This document shows positions 44,123-54,885 of a stretch of 64,000 nt of DNA, piece after piece. The position numbers were made by a program, and so were the translations under genes. Each line of letters opens with the position of its first letter. Within the stretch, counting starts at the first letter, position 1. This DNA is from Agrypnia vestita (taxonomy: Eukaryota; Arthropoda; Insecta; Trichoptera; Phryganeidae). The stretch covers positions 1 through 64,000 of the forward strand of contig JADDOH010005053.1 in NCBI GenBank assembly GCA_016648135.1, read 5' to 3'. Under the pieces are notes generated by a model. The model worked only from the letters and a program-made list of their open reading frames with translations. It searched no databases and was not told the DNA's origin.

Positions 44123-44325
44123 ATGATATATTCATTTACCGAAATTCCCCAACTCAAATGTCATAATATACAAACCTTCTTAACTACTATAATGTACATG
44201 TGGGGTATAAAAGCAAAGGCAGCAATATCCAAAAAAAATATTATAATGCATCAGTACATATCCAGTACGTATTCAGATACGACATTTTATATGAAATCAA
44301 TATATATATATATATAAAGAAACCC
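44122..44325 (-). repeat. Repeat family P, inverted left part
   Basis: AACTCAAATGTCATAATATA is the reverse complement of the family P start at 23.44 kb. ATAAAAGCAAAGGCAGCAAT at 44207-44230 is inverted at 45185-45215. So family P flanks the plus-strand Helitron on both sides. Confidence 0.55.
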
Positions 44326-44329
44326 GTGT

Positions 44330-45087
44330 TTCCCTATCCGACAAGTTTTCTTCACAACCAGATAGTACCACCCCCTGGTGGTTATGGTGGTGGATAGCCC
44401 TCTGTGTCCCATTGAAAATGTGCGAGTTTGGTGGGAGTGGCTGAGCGTGGGTGGGAGTGTGTGACGAAAATATGCATTCTAGCATGTTGTTTTGCTATGG
44501 GAAGGCCGCAAATACTTCAGATTGTTCCAGAATGGGCCCGCCGACCGTGTCGGTAAGTCTAGAAGGTTCCGGAAGTCTAGAAAGTTCTGGAAGGAGAACG
44601 TTCTAGAAAATTCCCAAAAGTTCTATAAGGTTCCAAACTAAGTGGCGAAGTGTGCCGGTGAGTCAAGAATGTTTCAGAATGTCCAGTAAAGCTCTGGAAA
44701 GTTCTGGAAGGGGAGTATTCTAGAAGATTCCCGAAAGTTGTATAAGGCAAGGTGTGTTAGTGAGTCTAGAACAGAAAGTTCATGATGTTTCTCGAAAGCT
44801 TTTGAAGGTTCTGGAAAAAAAACGTTCGAGAAGGTTCTATAAGGTTCCAAACTGACTGGCGGAGTGAGTCGGTGAGTCTAGAAGATTTCAGAACGTTCGA
44901 TAAAGCTGTAGAAAGTTCTGGAGGGGGAAGTTCTGGAAGGAGAACGTTCTAGAAGATTAACGAAAGTTCTATGAGGTTCCAGACAAAGTTACGGAGTGTA
45001 TCTGTGACTCTATAAGGTTCCAGAACGTCAACACAATTCTATGCTTACCGAATTATGGTCCCGAGCGAAGCCGGGCCAACCAGCTAG
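44330..45087 (+). mobile_element. Helitron, plus orientation, with HSE-like tandem repeats
   Basis: The 3' end is CCCGAGCGAAGCCGGG (hairpin), CCAACCAG, CTAG (45084-45087) before T. The body up to about 44540 is shared, inverted, with the 43.7-44.08 kb copy (e.g. GTGGGAGTGGC, GGGAAGGCCGCAAAT). The rest is a tandem repeat, listed separately. The 5' terminus is approximate. No Helitron protein is encoded. Confidence 0.7.
44550..45035 (+). promoter_or_regulatory. Tandem repeat of heat-shock-element-like units
   Basis: About four and a half imperfect units of 101-132 bp, each starting near GTGAGTCTAGAA. Perfect alternating GAA/TTC triplets with 2-bp spacing occur in 44596-44613 (GAACGTTCTAGAAAATTC, four units), 44718-44735 (TTCTAGAAGATTCCCGAA, four units), 44825-44837 (three) and 44942-44954 (three). 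Three such units define an HSF binding site. HSF binding or heat response is inference. Confidence 0.6.
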
Positions 45088-45290
45088 TATAGCCTATAAA
45101 TTTATAGGAAATATAATTTCTTTTGCAGTAAATTTTGGATTAGTTGTCCTCGGTGTCTGCATTCAAAACATTTTTTTAATTTTTTAGGTTATTGCTGCCT
45201 TCGCTTTTATACTCCACAAATGTAGGGAAATTTTTGTAGTCTGGGGGTCGCTGGCTCGTACTCTATAGAGCAATAGAAGAAGCTCCACAA
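45088..45290 (+). repeat. Repeat family P, right part
   Basis: Contains GTGTCTGCATTCAAAACATT, TTATTGCTGCCTTCGCTTTTAT and TCTGGGGGTCGCTGGCTC. The first recurs at 18.71 kb, the last at 23.88 kb. Confidence 0.55.
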
Positions 45291-46570
45291 AATAACGAAT
45301 TCATTAAATTTTTAAAACATTCGCGCTTACCGGTCACACGTGATACACTCGCGGGATTTACACGAAACAGTTTCGACCTCTTCTACTACCATTGGCCAAA
45401 AAATTATGAACGTAACAATTTATATAATAAACACATAATTTTGACGGATTCGTCACTCACTTGATGAATATTAATTATATCGCTAGCACGTCACATCACA
45501 ATATGGAGTATAATGCTCATGGAAATAAGCGATTACCTGTAGCTAATGCGAAAGACCAAACTTGTTGACTCGCTAACGTAATCTGAATGAAAATTGTAAC
45601 AGATAACACGGCTCTTATCTGTGCGTGTTGATAGGTGACCACGCTTGCATATAATAGAATTTTTATTTCAAAAAAAATCCTTGTTATATATGTAAATATA
45701 AGAGAAAATTACACTCTTTTTTTTGTTAAATTTGTGGATTATGCCACTCTACTAGGCTACGCCTGTCCCAGAGTGGCGTTATAGAACACAATTATAATAT
45801 ATTTTCGAATTCGTCAGTAATATTTATTTTCATAAGGTAGTAATTATGTATCTACAAAGTATCAAGTGCAATGTTAGTGATAAGTTGAGTGAGTCATAAG
45901 TCCAAGTGTAAATATGTGTAGAATAATTGTTTAATGTAAAAAGGGTTAAAGTTTTGTTTAAGATTATTTTTTATTTTCCTTAATTAATTAATTTATTTAT
46001 ATAGGTATATATTTTTATATATAGACATTATTATGCAATTACAGTAAGTAAATTTTCAGTTGCTGTTCTACCTTTGGAGGTAAGCCAGTTGTTTGCTAAA
46101 GCTTTTATTTTATTAATTGAGTATATTCTGATTTCCGGGAAGTCTGTTTTAAATATGTTAAATATTTTAGGCCCCTATGTATGAGTAATTTTTCTGTCCA
46201 TGTATTGTCTTAGTTTTTGGTATTTCGTCAAGGTTATTTCAAATATAATCATCAATAGTCATCGTATGGGGGAGTCATTATGGGAGCATGAACCACGTGG
46301 TCCCATTTTGAACTCTTTTGACCCCCCCCCCCCCCATCCATGTAGACCTGACGTGGCTTCCTCTACGAAATCCCACACCCTCTCCCCCCTGAGATGAACG
46401 TAGTTTTGTCCTATTAATTCCAGAAGACGATTAACATCTATCACGTGTCTCTATACCACCTAAGATCACAAGTGAACATAATTCAGCGTCGCAACATTGA
46501 ATTAATACTTTATTAATAATTAATTATTGATTCAATGCTGCGATGCAAGATATAAATAAATTTATACTAA
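45291..46570. other. Unassigned stretch with small palindromes
   Basis: GCCACTCT/AGAGTGGC at 45748-45776 and a 17-bp imperfect palindrome at 46488-46545 (AACATTGAAT...ATTCAATGCTGCGATG). A frame at 46259-46444 (minus), crossing a poly-C run at 46322-46336, is not recognised. No gene is supported. Confidence 0.35.
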
Positions 46571-46595
46571 CCTTAATACAGTGGTTCCCAAAGTT

Positions 46596-47087
46596 ATAAG
46601 GATATAAATTTGCATGTTAAACCCCGTATAAGAAACCCGGAGTTCTTCAGAATAAGTCAGCACACTAATAATGTCGGTTACTTTTCTCCCATCACAAGGT
46701 TGTGGCGCACATATGATTTGTATTGTGCCGACCCTAACATTGATGCTGATATTCTTGCAGACACCTTATCTTCGTTCAAAAACTCACTCACACACAACAT
46801 CCATTTTCTAAATGATGACATGAACCTATAGATCCATTAAATCAATCATTCATTAAATACTTATCGCACTACACTCAAACACAAAATATATAATATACAT
46901 AAATGTACATGTAAAATATAATTAATTGCGAAAATACATGTTACTAGAGCGTGCCGAAGACACTTGTAAATTGGGATAATGGGCATAGTCTTCACTGTAA
47001 TGTTTGTTATCAGAGTATCATGTACCTATTATCCTGTTAGTGTCTCTAATAAATAAAAAAATAATAAAATAAAATAAAAAATAAAAT
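46596..47087 (+). pseudogene. CR1/jockey-like LINE 3' end inside the hAT
   Basis: A frame to 46831 gives FRISQHTNNVGYFSPITRLW, then DADILADTLSSFKNSL, typical of the last part of a jockey/CR1 ORF2. An AT-rich 3' UTR ends in (AATAAAA)n. AAAGTT flanks it at 46590-46595 and 47088-47093. It interrupts the hAT just inside its left terminal repeat. Confidence 0.78.
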
Positions 47088-47284
47088 AAAGTTGACAGGA
47101 CAGGGACCCACCAAAAAAAAATTCGGGACCCACCTCCTGCCTCACATTTTCCCAATTCATATTGTAACCATACGAGTTCAATTAAGAAAAAAAGAAAAAC
47201 CTCCGAATATAATCGAAATGTTTTATTACGAAAAATGTTAATACGTGATATTTTAATGCGAAGGATGAATTTGTTGCCTATTTA

Positions 47285-48054
47285 AGCCATGTATTCAGTA
47301 GGGGACAAATAGCGTAGCATTCCGCGCGACATGTCGCATGAACACCTACTTTCATGTTTCGGGGACAATGACGCGGTCATTTGACGTGTACACACCGGGA
47401 CTCGCATATCTTGTCGCGGAAATGTCATCCGATGAGGTTATGATGACAGCTGCGGTATATATTTACACTTCGTCATTTAGCGAAAACGGGGTTCCGCGCA
47501 ATTCGAAATGTTTTTTTGGGTCGCAATTTCAAACTAACGAGGTTTTACTGTAGTAATTTGAATATTATTAAAAACAAGTTTTTTGCAAATAATTATTGTT
47601 TTCCACACATCGCGGAAATGTCGCCCTATGAGGTTATGATGACGGCTGCGTATCCATTTATGTTAACGAGTTTATCGAAACGTAAGAGGAGAAAAAGGTG
47701 GTGGATGCGAAATTATTTACTGCAAAGAGAAAGAAGGACGGATATTCTATGCGATCTTCGATCGATACAGCTCGATGAGTTCAAGAACAATTTCATTTCC
47801 CCACATTGTCATCTTGACAGATACAGCGCATGCGTGTTCATTTGTAAACATACCACGTGGTACTGACGCTCCGCGTAATGTCGCGGTGAGCTCGCTCGGG
47901 TACCGTGCGCATGGCAACGTTGCCACGGCACGTACAAGTGCCGCGCTTTGTTGTGCGCGACATCGCGGAACAGTGCGCGACGTTGCAACGTCACGTAGAC
48001 TCTATGCCGCGCGTGCTGTTGAGGGACAATTTGTCCCCTAGTGAATACATGACT
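47285..48054 (+). mobile_element. Harbinger-type element, copy 4
   Basis: Exact TTA duplication (47282-47284 and 48055-48057). The terminus at the right is mutated (CATGACT). The interior transposase fragment (47516-47866) is open for 116 codons with a variant basic block. It sits inside the hAT, so it is younger than the hAT. Confidence 0.9.
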
Positions 48055-48061
48055 TTAGCGT

Positions 48062-48470
48062 TGACTTCAATTTTAGTCACTTTTAATCGCAATGAATTCG
48101 ATACGTTCAATTTATTTCTGTAGAAACCATGGCAGAAAATTCCACTTCACACGAGGTAGTGAAGAGAAGGAGGACTTTCATCGCTTCGTCAAACAAGCAG
48201 GGATAAGTGTCAGCAACTGAGAGCCAGAATTTTGCTAATCGCTCGCAATTAAAAATATTTTTCAGCGAAGTATCTTCTGATAAATCAATAAGCTCTTCAC
48301 TTGCTTTTCTTGACATTTCAGTCGGTATGTTGTCTTGAAATGGATTTTAAATTCAGTTTATCCTGTTGAACTTTTTTATCTGTTCTTGGAAGTCGGCGTT
48401 TAAGTTATTTTTTAACTTTGTTAAATGAGTGAAAATTGCAGACACTACATTGATATCTGGATGTTATCTA
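48062..48470 (-). pseudogene. hAT transposase C-terminal remnant
   Basis: Reading the minus strand: IFTHLTKLKNNLNADFQEQI, two breaks, then SEELIDLSEDTSLKNIF, FWLSVADTYPCLFDEAMKVL and CEVEFSAMVSTEI. This order (coiled N part, ELIDL-D--LK, FW-SL---YP-L, ---F-TTY-CE--FS) is characteristic of the C-terminal RNaseH/dimerisation region of ZBED-type hAT transposases. The catalytic residues upstream are absent. The Harbinger insertion lies immediately downstream. Confidence 0.85.
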
Positions 48471-48575
48471 TAATAAACACGACACGACCCGGACGAGACG
48501 TGTTGCGCGGTGTTGTGACTGCGACCCGCCTAATATCCGCTCGCGACCCATAGTTTGGGAAACACTGCCTTAATA

Positions 48576-48975
48576 TGTCATATTTAATATTGTTATTTAA
48601 TTTATTATGTTTTATTCATTACTGTTACTACTTATGTATTTTATTTTAATTTACTTATATTATTATTATGTATTACCTATTTCAAAACTATTTTTATGTG
48701 AAATATGCTAGGATATAAGTTAATAAGTTCATTACTATCTATTTACACTCTCATACATTTATACATTTCATTTTCTTATGTCTGTTAATATTTCCAAATA
48801 AATAAATAAAATAAAGACATTTTCTGTTACCAAAACTATTTAAAATCATTGATTTTGTGCATTTTGTGATTCTGCGTACATTTATCGATCGCATATTCTG
48901 TACCCTTTATATTGTGCCAAATAAAATAGACTATGTGTGGCAAATCAATGTTATTATAGAGTATGAAATTGAATT
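48576..48975 (+). other. AT-rich, probable LINE 3' UTR
   Basis: A long AT-rich stretch ending in AAATAAATAAATAAAATAAA (48799-48817) resembles the UTR-plus-tail of the jockey-like LINE ends at 6.4-6.6 and 46.8-47.1 kb. No coding part remains. Confidence 0.35.
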
Positions 48976-48981
48976 GAATTG

Positions 48982-49352
48982 AAAAGTAAGAAATGAAGAT
49001 ATTAGGGATGAATTTAAAGCTGATCTTAGCATAATTGATAGAATTAAAAAAGAGTCGGTCAGGTGGTTTGGGCAAGTTGTGCGAATGAACGAGGAAAGAA
49101 TGGTAAGGAAAGTATATAACGCAGGTGTTGACGGTGCCAGAAAGAGAGGGCGACCGCGACCGAGGGTGGCACGGCCAGATTAACCAGATACTGGAAGATG
49201 GTCCCGTTAGAAGCGTCAATAACGGTCGAACTTGCATGCGAAGATGTAGGAATGTGGATGAGGCGAGAGTTGTGTGTCAGGACAGAAGAATGTGGCGCTC
49301 TATCCTCTCTCCTTACCCCCACGGGGAAACGGCGTGATGGTAAGTAAGTAAA
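48982..49352 (+). pseudogene. LINE ORF2 C-terminus, frameshifted
   Basis: KVRNEDIRDEFKADLSIIDR, then VRWFGQVVRMNEERMVRKVY and KRGRPRPR, then a frameshift. The end ...CRRNVDEARVVCQDRRMWRSI is in another frame. It closes in a (GTAA)n tail. Same family as 7288-7489 and 38689-39036. Confidence 0.85.
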
Positions 49353-49667
49353 ATAGATTAAAGAATTACGTAACTCCACTATGAGCCCCCCACCCCTCAC
49401 GAGGCCCAGCGTAGAATTCTACCTACAAATAAACACTGTTATAACTGTACTTGAGTTTCAAGAGAATCAGTAGCTATACAATTTATTTCAAGTTTATAAT
49501 CTCATATATAAATGTTTATTTTTCAAAATTATAACGATCGTTATGAAACTCTACAAAGTTGACGCCGATTCAATCAATCAATACGATGAAAAATATTTTA
49601 TAAAGCCATTAGTAATTCCGATATGGACAATTGATAATTCGATTACGTATTTTATTATAAACTGGCT

Positions 49668-49860
49668 GTAACCCTTCAAAACTGACGGTACTTTTACATG
49701 TCGGTTCCTAAAGAATAAGTATTTATTTATTTTATTAAAAAAAACAAAAAAAAAATGTTTGAAATAAGAAAAATAAAAACTACGGGCGTCACACGAAGTT
49801 AGGGGGACAAACAGACAGTCGGACGGACGGACAGACATACAGCGAAATTATTGTAATTTG
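49668..49860 (-). mobile_element. Helitron-type/SINE composite, partial
   Basis: On the minus strand ATTTCGCTGTATGTCTGTCC at the start and CCGTCAGTTTTGAAGGGTTA, CAGCCAGT at the end. The CTAG is mutated to CCAG. Related to 27.9-28.1 and 32.6-33.1 kb. Confidence 0.45.
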
Positions 49861-50604
49861 GGATATTATTTATTAACATTATAATTTACTATCACTCCTC
49901 ACTGAACGACCATTCCGTTTAACGACGTACGCCTATTGAGTGCACGTCGCTCGCACCACGAAACGCACGAGCAACCAATATCAACATTCATGTGGGAACA
50001 AAGCGATCGTATTCATCTGAAGAAAGGGCATCGCACAGCTAGAAACAATATTCAGTCGTAAACTTGCATGTTTATGCAATTGAATACTTTGTTTGTTTAA
50101 CCGCTGTACGGGACCATTGTCACGCTATTAGACTAACGTCCACAAATATGTTAGTAATTTTATTTGAATCGTTTTAAAGCGAATGTATGTATTAATTTTC
50201 GATATTAATTGCATTCGTGCTAATTCAACGTTTACCAGAATGTAAGTGAGAGAAAAAATGCAAAATTGTGTCGCTTATCTATCTATCTAAATGTAACGAT
50301 TTCGATGTCAGACCGTAACCTGCAGCAATGACAACACAAGATAATCAGAATGTGACACGCAATCAGCGCGCGGCTCATGTTGCGCGGTCACGCAAGGGTC
50401 GTAATGAATTACATATTATTATTTACCGCGATGTTTAACTTTATTAAAAAGTCTTTATTAAAAATTACACACAATAAATTCACTTTCAAATTATCAAGGT
50501 ACTAAAGTAAAACGCCGCTTATTCAAACCCAATCATTCGAAATTTATCATAATTCAAATTTGTTCAAACCCACAAGTCTCAAAATGTTAATTTCAGAGAA
50601 GATT
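49861..50604. other. Unassigned stretch
   Basis: More GC-balanced at 49.90-50.05 and 50.30-50.40 kb. No coding frame or element end recognised. Confidence 0.35.
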
Positions 50605-50775
50605 TTTTTTTTAAATAGAGATGCGAACACGGAATACGTGTGACATCAATATTCTTACTATTTTCAAACTAAGCTAAACGCTTGTGCTGTGAAAATAGGA
50701 CTAATTGCTAGTCTGGAGTGAGGTACAAACCCGCGACCTTTGGATCACGAGGCGAGAGTCCTAACCACAAAACCA
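50605..50775 (-). mobile_element. tRNA-derived SINE
   Basis: The minus strand head has GGATTCTCGCC-like and CGGGTTTGTACC (mutated B box). The body is nearly identical to that at 17.34-17.50 kb. Confidence 0.7.
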
Positions 50776-51361
50776 ACAAAAAAAACGGTAATTCGATATT
50801 TTCAACTAAACCAACTAAACTTTGTCACTCTCTCTATACCAGCCCCATTCATTAGTACATTATACCCCAGAACATTAATACATTATACAATATAAGTATA
50901 GTTTTGTTGTGGGAAATGTGCTGGGAAGGAGACCACACAGATATCCTCGCATTAGGTATAAAAGTCTCAAGGAAAAAATCTACTTGCAAAAGGTCTGGAA
51001 TCCTGGAGAGAGTTGATTAAAGAAATCTTGATGACTACAACTTATAATCCGAGCTGCTACAACCATCCCTGAGACATTGGCACTACAGATTGACAAACTA
51101 TTGGATTGGACATTCTGGTCCATTGGACTGGTCCCAGGAATCACGAACGTGTGCGCAGCCTCCAAGCCAACACAGCAGCTAGGTGTGTGAGTGAAGCCTG
51201 AAGTGGGACCCGAGTATTATCAGATGACGCCTAATAGGGGCCCGCCTTATCGTACGAACACTGATTGGAATCGATAGCTGGAATTAGCGTATTATCGTGG
51301 CAATACAATGGAATCTTCCACAATATACATAATATCAAGCAAAACACAAATTCCAATAGAA
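50776..51361. other. Unassigned stretch
   Basis: A short frame near 50915-51010 reads NVLGRRPHRYPRIRYKSLKE and could be a LINE-like basic block. It is too weak to call. Confidence 0.3.
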
Positions 51362-51791
51362 TAGCGAAGTGCGAAGATTGCAACACGCACACGTTCACCA
51401 GTGTGAACACTGCAAAGTGTGCGCTACACTTGTAGTAGGTACCGAAACACTACGCACTTCATCTACTTCAATAAACTACACGAAGTGAACTAATTGTAGC
51501 ACTACAAAAAGTACTATTCTTAGATATTTTCTTCATTCAGCCACCGCGAACGTTTCTCCACATCAAATCACAAAGAGGCGACAATTTCAAAGATTCGTTT
51601 TATCTACATCAACTTCATAAAAATATTGACCAAAAATTTAATTTCACTTTCTTAAAAACCTCACGCTTCAATTTGAAATTTGAAATTTGAGGCGTGGTGT
51701 AGTGCGCAGTTCACTCACAAACGTGTGAAGTGTACACTTCAGTATAATGTAGCACTACATTGTAGTACTTGGTAGAGCGGACCCATCAATA
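51362..51791. mobile_element. hAT-type MITE C
   Basis: Termini TAGCGAAGTG and CCCATCAATA. The interior matches MITEs A and B (GCAACACGCACACGTTCACC, AATGTAGCACTACATTG). Flanks CAATAGAA and CAACAGAG agree at six of eight bases, so it is the oldest of the three. Confidence 0.8.
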
Positions 51792-52304
51792 CAACAGAGA
51801 TAATACGCATAATCAGATACTATTCTGTATTTAATAATGTCTACATGATGACACAAAAAATGCACATTCTGTGTATAGTTTTCTGGGATATTCTGCCGTG
51901 TGTATGTGACCTCTCTGGCCAACGTTTCGGATCCCATTGCAGGGTCCATCATCAGGGCTGATCTGATGAGTGAGTGTTGAAGTGTAGGTTAAGTATTACC
52001 TTGCAATACCGTACCGAAGTCAGGGTGTCTCCAAGTTTGTGTTATGTTAAATACTGGATTGCAGTACCGTGTCGAAAGCAAGGTGTGTGTCTTCATGTAG
52101 TGTGTTATATATCTACTAACGGATGTCGGACTGCGGATGCACATTCTGTGTGTAACAATGTCCTTCAATAACGTCCGCAGATGTTATCCCTTCATCCAAG
52201 TGTTGCGGCATAATGCGGCATATATGTGTACGGTTTCTGATGTGCATTTTAATTTCATAACACCATTAATACGAATGTTCAGATGCTACGTATTTCTATT
52301 TTGT

Positions 52305-52625
52305 GAAATGGAAGCATGGATGCTTACCGAAGAATTGATAAGGCGACTTGAAGCATTGGAGATGTGGTGCTACAGAAGAGTACTCAATATAGCTGGGTGG
52401 ACCGAGTTACGAAGTAAGATGTTATGGTCCGGATGAATGGAGAAAAATAGGTTATTAAAACAAAAAAAAAACGAAGACTTCAATATCTCGGACATGACAT
52501 CCAGAGAAGTAGGAGATACTGCACGTCATGATGCAGGGAAAGATTGTCGGGGCCTGGAAGAAGGAGCACATCGTGGTTGAGAAACCCGAGACAGTGGTTT
52601 GGCCAGTCTACTGTAGAGCTATTCC
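52305..52625 (+). pseudogene. LINE ORF2 C-terminus, decayed
   Basis: MEAWMLTEELIRRLEALEMW then CYRRVLNIAGWTE in one frame; after a shift LQYLGHDIQRSRRYC and a GRRRSTSWLRN-like basic block. Same family as the intact-frame fragment at 29204-29507, at an older stage of decay. Confidence 0.75.
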
Positions 52626-52644
52626 GCTATTATTATTATAATAG

Positions 52645-52860
52645 CTACAGCTCTAACCCATCAAAAATGACGGTACTTTTACATGTCGGTTCCTAAAGAA
52701 TAAGCATTTATTTATTTATATCAAATAGAAAAGAATAAAAAAAATCTATAAAGAAAAGAAAGAGGAAAACAAAAGAAAAAAATACTATAAAGAAGTTACG
52801 GACGTTACACAAAGTTAGGGACAGACAGACAACGAAATTATTATAATTGGGATTCTGGCC
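52645..52860 (-). mobile_element. Helitron-type/SINE composite, partial
   Basis: On the minus strand it starts AATTTCGTTGTCTGTCTGTC and ends CCGTCATTTTTGATGGGTTA, GAGCTGTAGCT. The order is as at 49.67 kb. Confidence 0.45.
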
Positions 52861-52999
52861 GCAGTAAAAGAAATGATGATGACCAACGTCTATTGAACGG
52901 ATAGAACACAAGAAGAAGAAATATAATCTGTATTGTCATGGTAAGCAGAAGGAATTGCGCTCTGTCCGAATCCCTTGAAATATCACTTGGGAAGAACAC

Positions 53000-53420
53000 T
53001 ATGGTAGGCTCTGGTATAGTCTACAATTATCTACAGCATTCGGGAAGCATCTACAAACGCCTGGAACAGCCTAGAAGCAGCGGGAACCTTTTCCTAAACA
53101 CAAGAATTATCTAGGAGGTTCGATAATCAAGCGTTTTGGTAGAAATAGCGGGATTACGCCGCACGGAGAGTCTGGTTTCGACAGATCGTTCAGTGCAAAG
53201 TGAGTCGCGGACGACGGCCAGGCGTGCCCTGAATCGCGAATTGCGAAGCGACAGATATCGAGCGAAATACACGGCGGGGGCTTACCTAAGTGCGTAAGCA
53301 CTCGCCACTTAATAATTAATTAACCATTAATTACTAAATCGCTAATTAATTTCCAGTGTTTTTATTTGTCTCCAACTGTGAGTTGAAGGACGAAGTAAAA
53401 AATTAAGTATATATTATAAT
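53000..53420 (+). repeat. LTR-like block F, plus orientation
   Basis: TCTACAAACGCCTGGAACAG-type motifs at the left, then a GC-rich zone, AATTAATTAACCATTAATTA, and CCAGTGTTTTTATTTGTCTC followed by an ACTGTGAG. The order is the reverse complement of 10.75-11.7 and 14.85-15.47 kb. Boundaries not fixed. Confidence 0.4.
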
Positions 53421-53629
53421 ATCGCTTCAGGCAAGGACAAAGTATCAGTATAGTAGTATAAATCGATTGGTTAATAAAAAAGAAAAAATAACTTTCACTA
53501 AAAAATACATTTATAGTGGTGGTGGTAACCTTAATGTAATAAAAACTTAATCTATAAAAAACTTCTATATACCGGTGAGTTATCTTTAAAAATATCTAAC
53601 ATTTTACCAAATTCAATTTCTCTTCTAAA

Positions 53630-54046
53630 ATTAAAAATTTATTTAACAACAAAGACCTCTCAAATAAATGGGAAAAGAGCGGTATCTATACATTAGAATG
53701 TAATGATTGTGATGCACAATATGTAGGAATTACTACTAGAAATTTTAAAACTAGGATAAGAGAACATTAATTGTGTTTAAAAAATTATAATTATTCGGAA
53801 TTTTCTAACCACTTGTTGGAAACTGGCCACACTTTTAATAAAGATAGATCTAAATTTAAATACACTAATATCAACAAATTTTTCAAATTGTCCGCCCTAG
53901 AAACTTTAGAAATAAACAAAAAATTAAATTCTAATATTAACATCGTTAACAAAATAATAGCCCCGTGTAAGTCACCATTACTAACCATGTTCCCTCCCTC
54001 GCCCCTCCCACTCCACAAATCACCCCCGCCCCCTAAAGACACCTAA
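53630..54046 (+). pseudogene. Penelope-like GIY-YIG endonuclease fragment
   Basis: The frame reads SGIYTLECNDCDAQYVGITT then RNFKTRIREH, a GIY-YIG nuclease core (GIY, YVG, conserved R and EH). A TAA interrupts at 53768-53770. The same frame continues FSNHLLETGHTF and ETLEINKKLN to the stop at 54044. This is the C-terminal endonuclease of Penelope-like retroelements. The reverse transcriptase upstream is missing. GACACGGACGTGTC then GAAACCGG at 54083-54104 is the expected end-hairpin motif. Confidence 0.85.
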
Positions 54047-54130
54047 TACAGTACTTTCGCATTTTAAATAACGCTCGTAAATGACACGGACGTGTCGAAA
54101 CCGGTAGCGTAAATTCTTTAATAAGTAGCA
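54047..54130 (+). mobile_element. Penelope-like terminal hairpin
   Basis: GACACG-GA-CGTGTC stem followed by GAAACCGGTAGCG, directly after the endonuclease fragment. It is comparable with the motifs at 3073-3100 and 26332-26360. Confidence 0.6.
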
Positions 54131-54885
54131 AATTGTACATTGTAAATTTAAACTCTTTAATAAAGGACGAAGTACTCAGAAATTCGATGACCATCAGAAA
54201 TCACGAGTCCAACCGAGAACAAAGGACCCTTATCAAAATATTATTAGTTAAGACTAAGGCGCAGCTGTTCTGGGGCGGATCTTGCCTGACGGATGCTGTG
54301 AAGAAATCTGATCTATAAATAACTACTGCATAATTTAAACTGCAGTGTGCAAGAAAATTTCCCATGCTATGGTATTCTGTTGATAATAGGTATATATTTT
54401 TATTATTCCTCTACGACTAATATTAAACGAATCGCATTTTGAATGTGTTTTAACAGGCACCATTTTGAAACGAGACGGCGAATCAGACTGGCTAACGAAC
54501 TTCACTACTTTTCTTTCGTTAAGGCTGGACATTCGGCGATTTTTTTTTACGAAAATCTTGAGTTTTTACTATTCGTTTATATCAGAATATATATTTTATA
54601 CTGCTTTTTTAGGGCAATAACTTGATAGATAGAACCTCTGCTCTTATGTAAAAGTGAACATTATTTACAATAATTAAGGAAAAATAAGCATTAATTAATC
54701 GACAGGCCGCGGCCAAAAAAATCGTTTTTAATGTACTAGGGGGCACAAAGTTTTAATGAATATTTATATGTACACATAATATGTTTTTTATACTTATAAA
54801 GTATACTTCATTATCTTGAATCCGTACTTAGATAATGAAGATTTGTTCAATATTAATAAAGTTACTAGCGACGCGTGCAATTTAG
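54131..54885. other. Unassigned stretch
   Basis: No supported feature. Short AT-rich frames only. Confidence 0.4.

Larger units (their letters stand above)
46579..48567 (-). mobile_element. hAT element with two nested insertions
   Basis: Termini CAGTGGTTCCCAAAGT and, inverted, CAGTGTTTCCCAAACTAT. Exact 8-bp duplication CCTTAATA at 46571-46578 and 48568-48575. It contains a LINE 3' fragment (46596-47087) and a Harbinger-type copy (47285-48054). Without these it is about 730 bp and retains the transposase C-terminus on the minus strand. Confidence 0.93.

Noticed and set aside
44550..45035. CRISPR-like array
   Set aside because: Units are contiguous imperfect repeats without unique spacers, and the genome is eukaryotic.
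46259..46444. Glycine-rich minus-strand frame as a gene
   Set aside because: The glycine run is produced by the poly-C tract at 46322-46336; no family was recognised.
50915..51010. LINE C-terminal basic block (RRPHRYPRIRYK)
   Set aside because: A single short block with no neighbouring LINE motifs.
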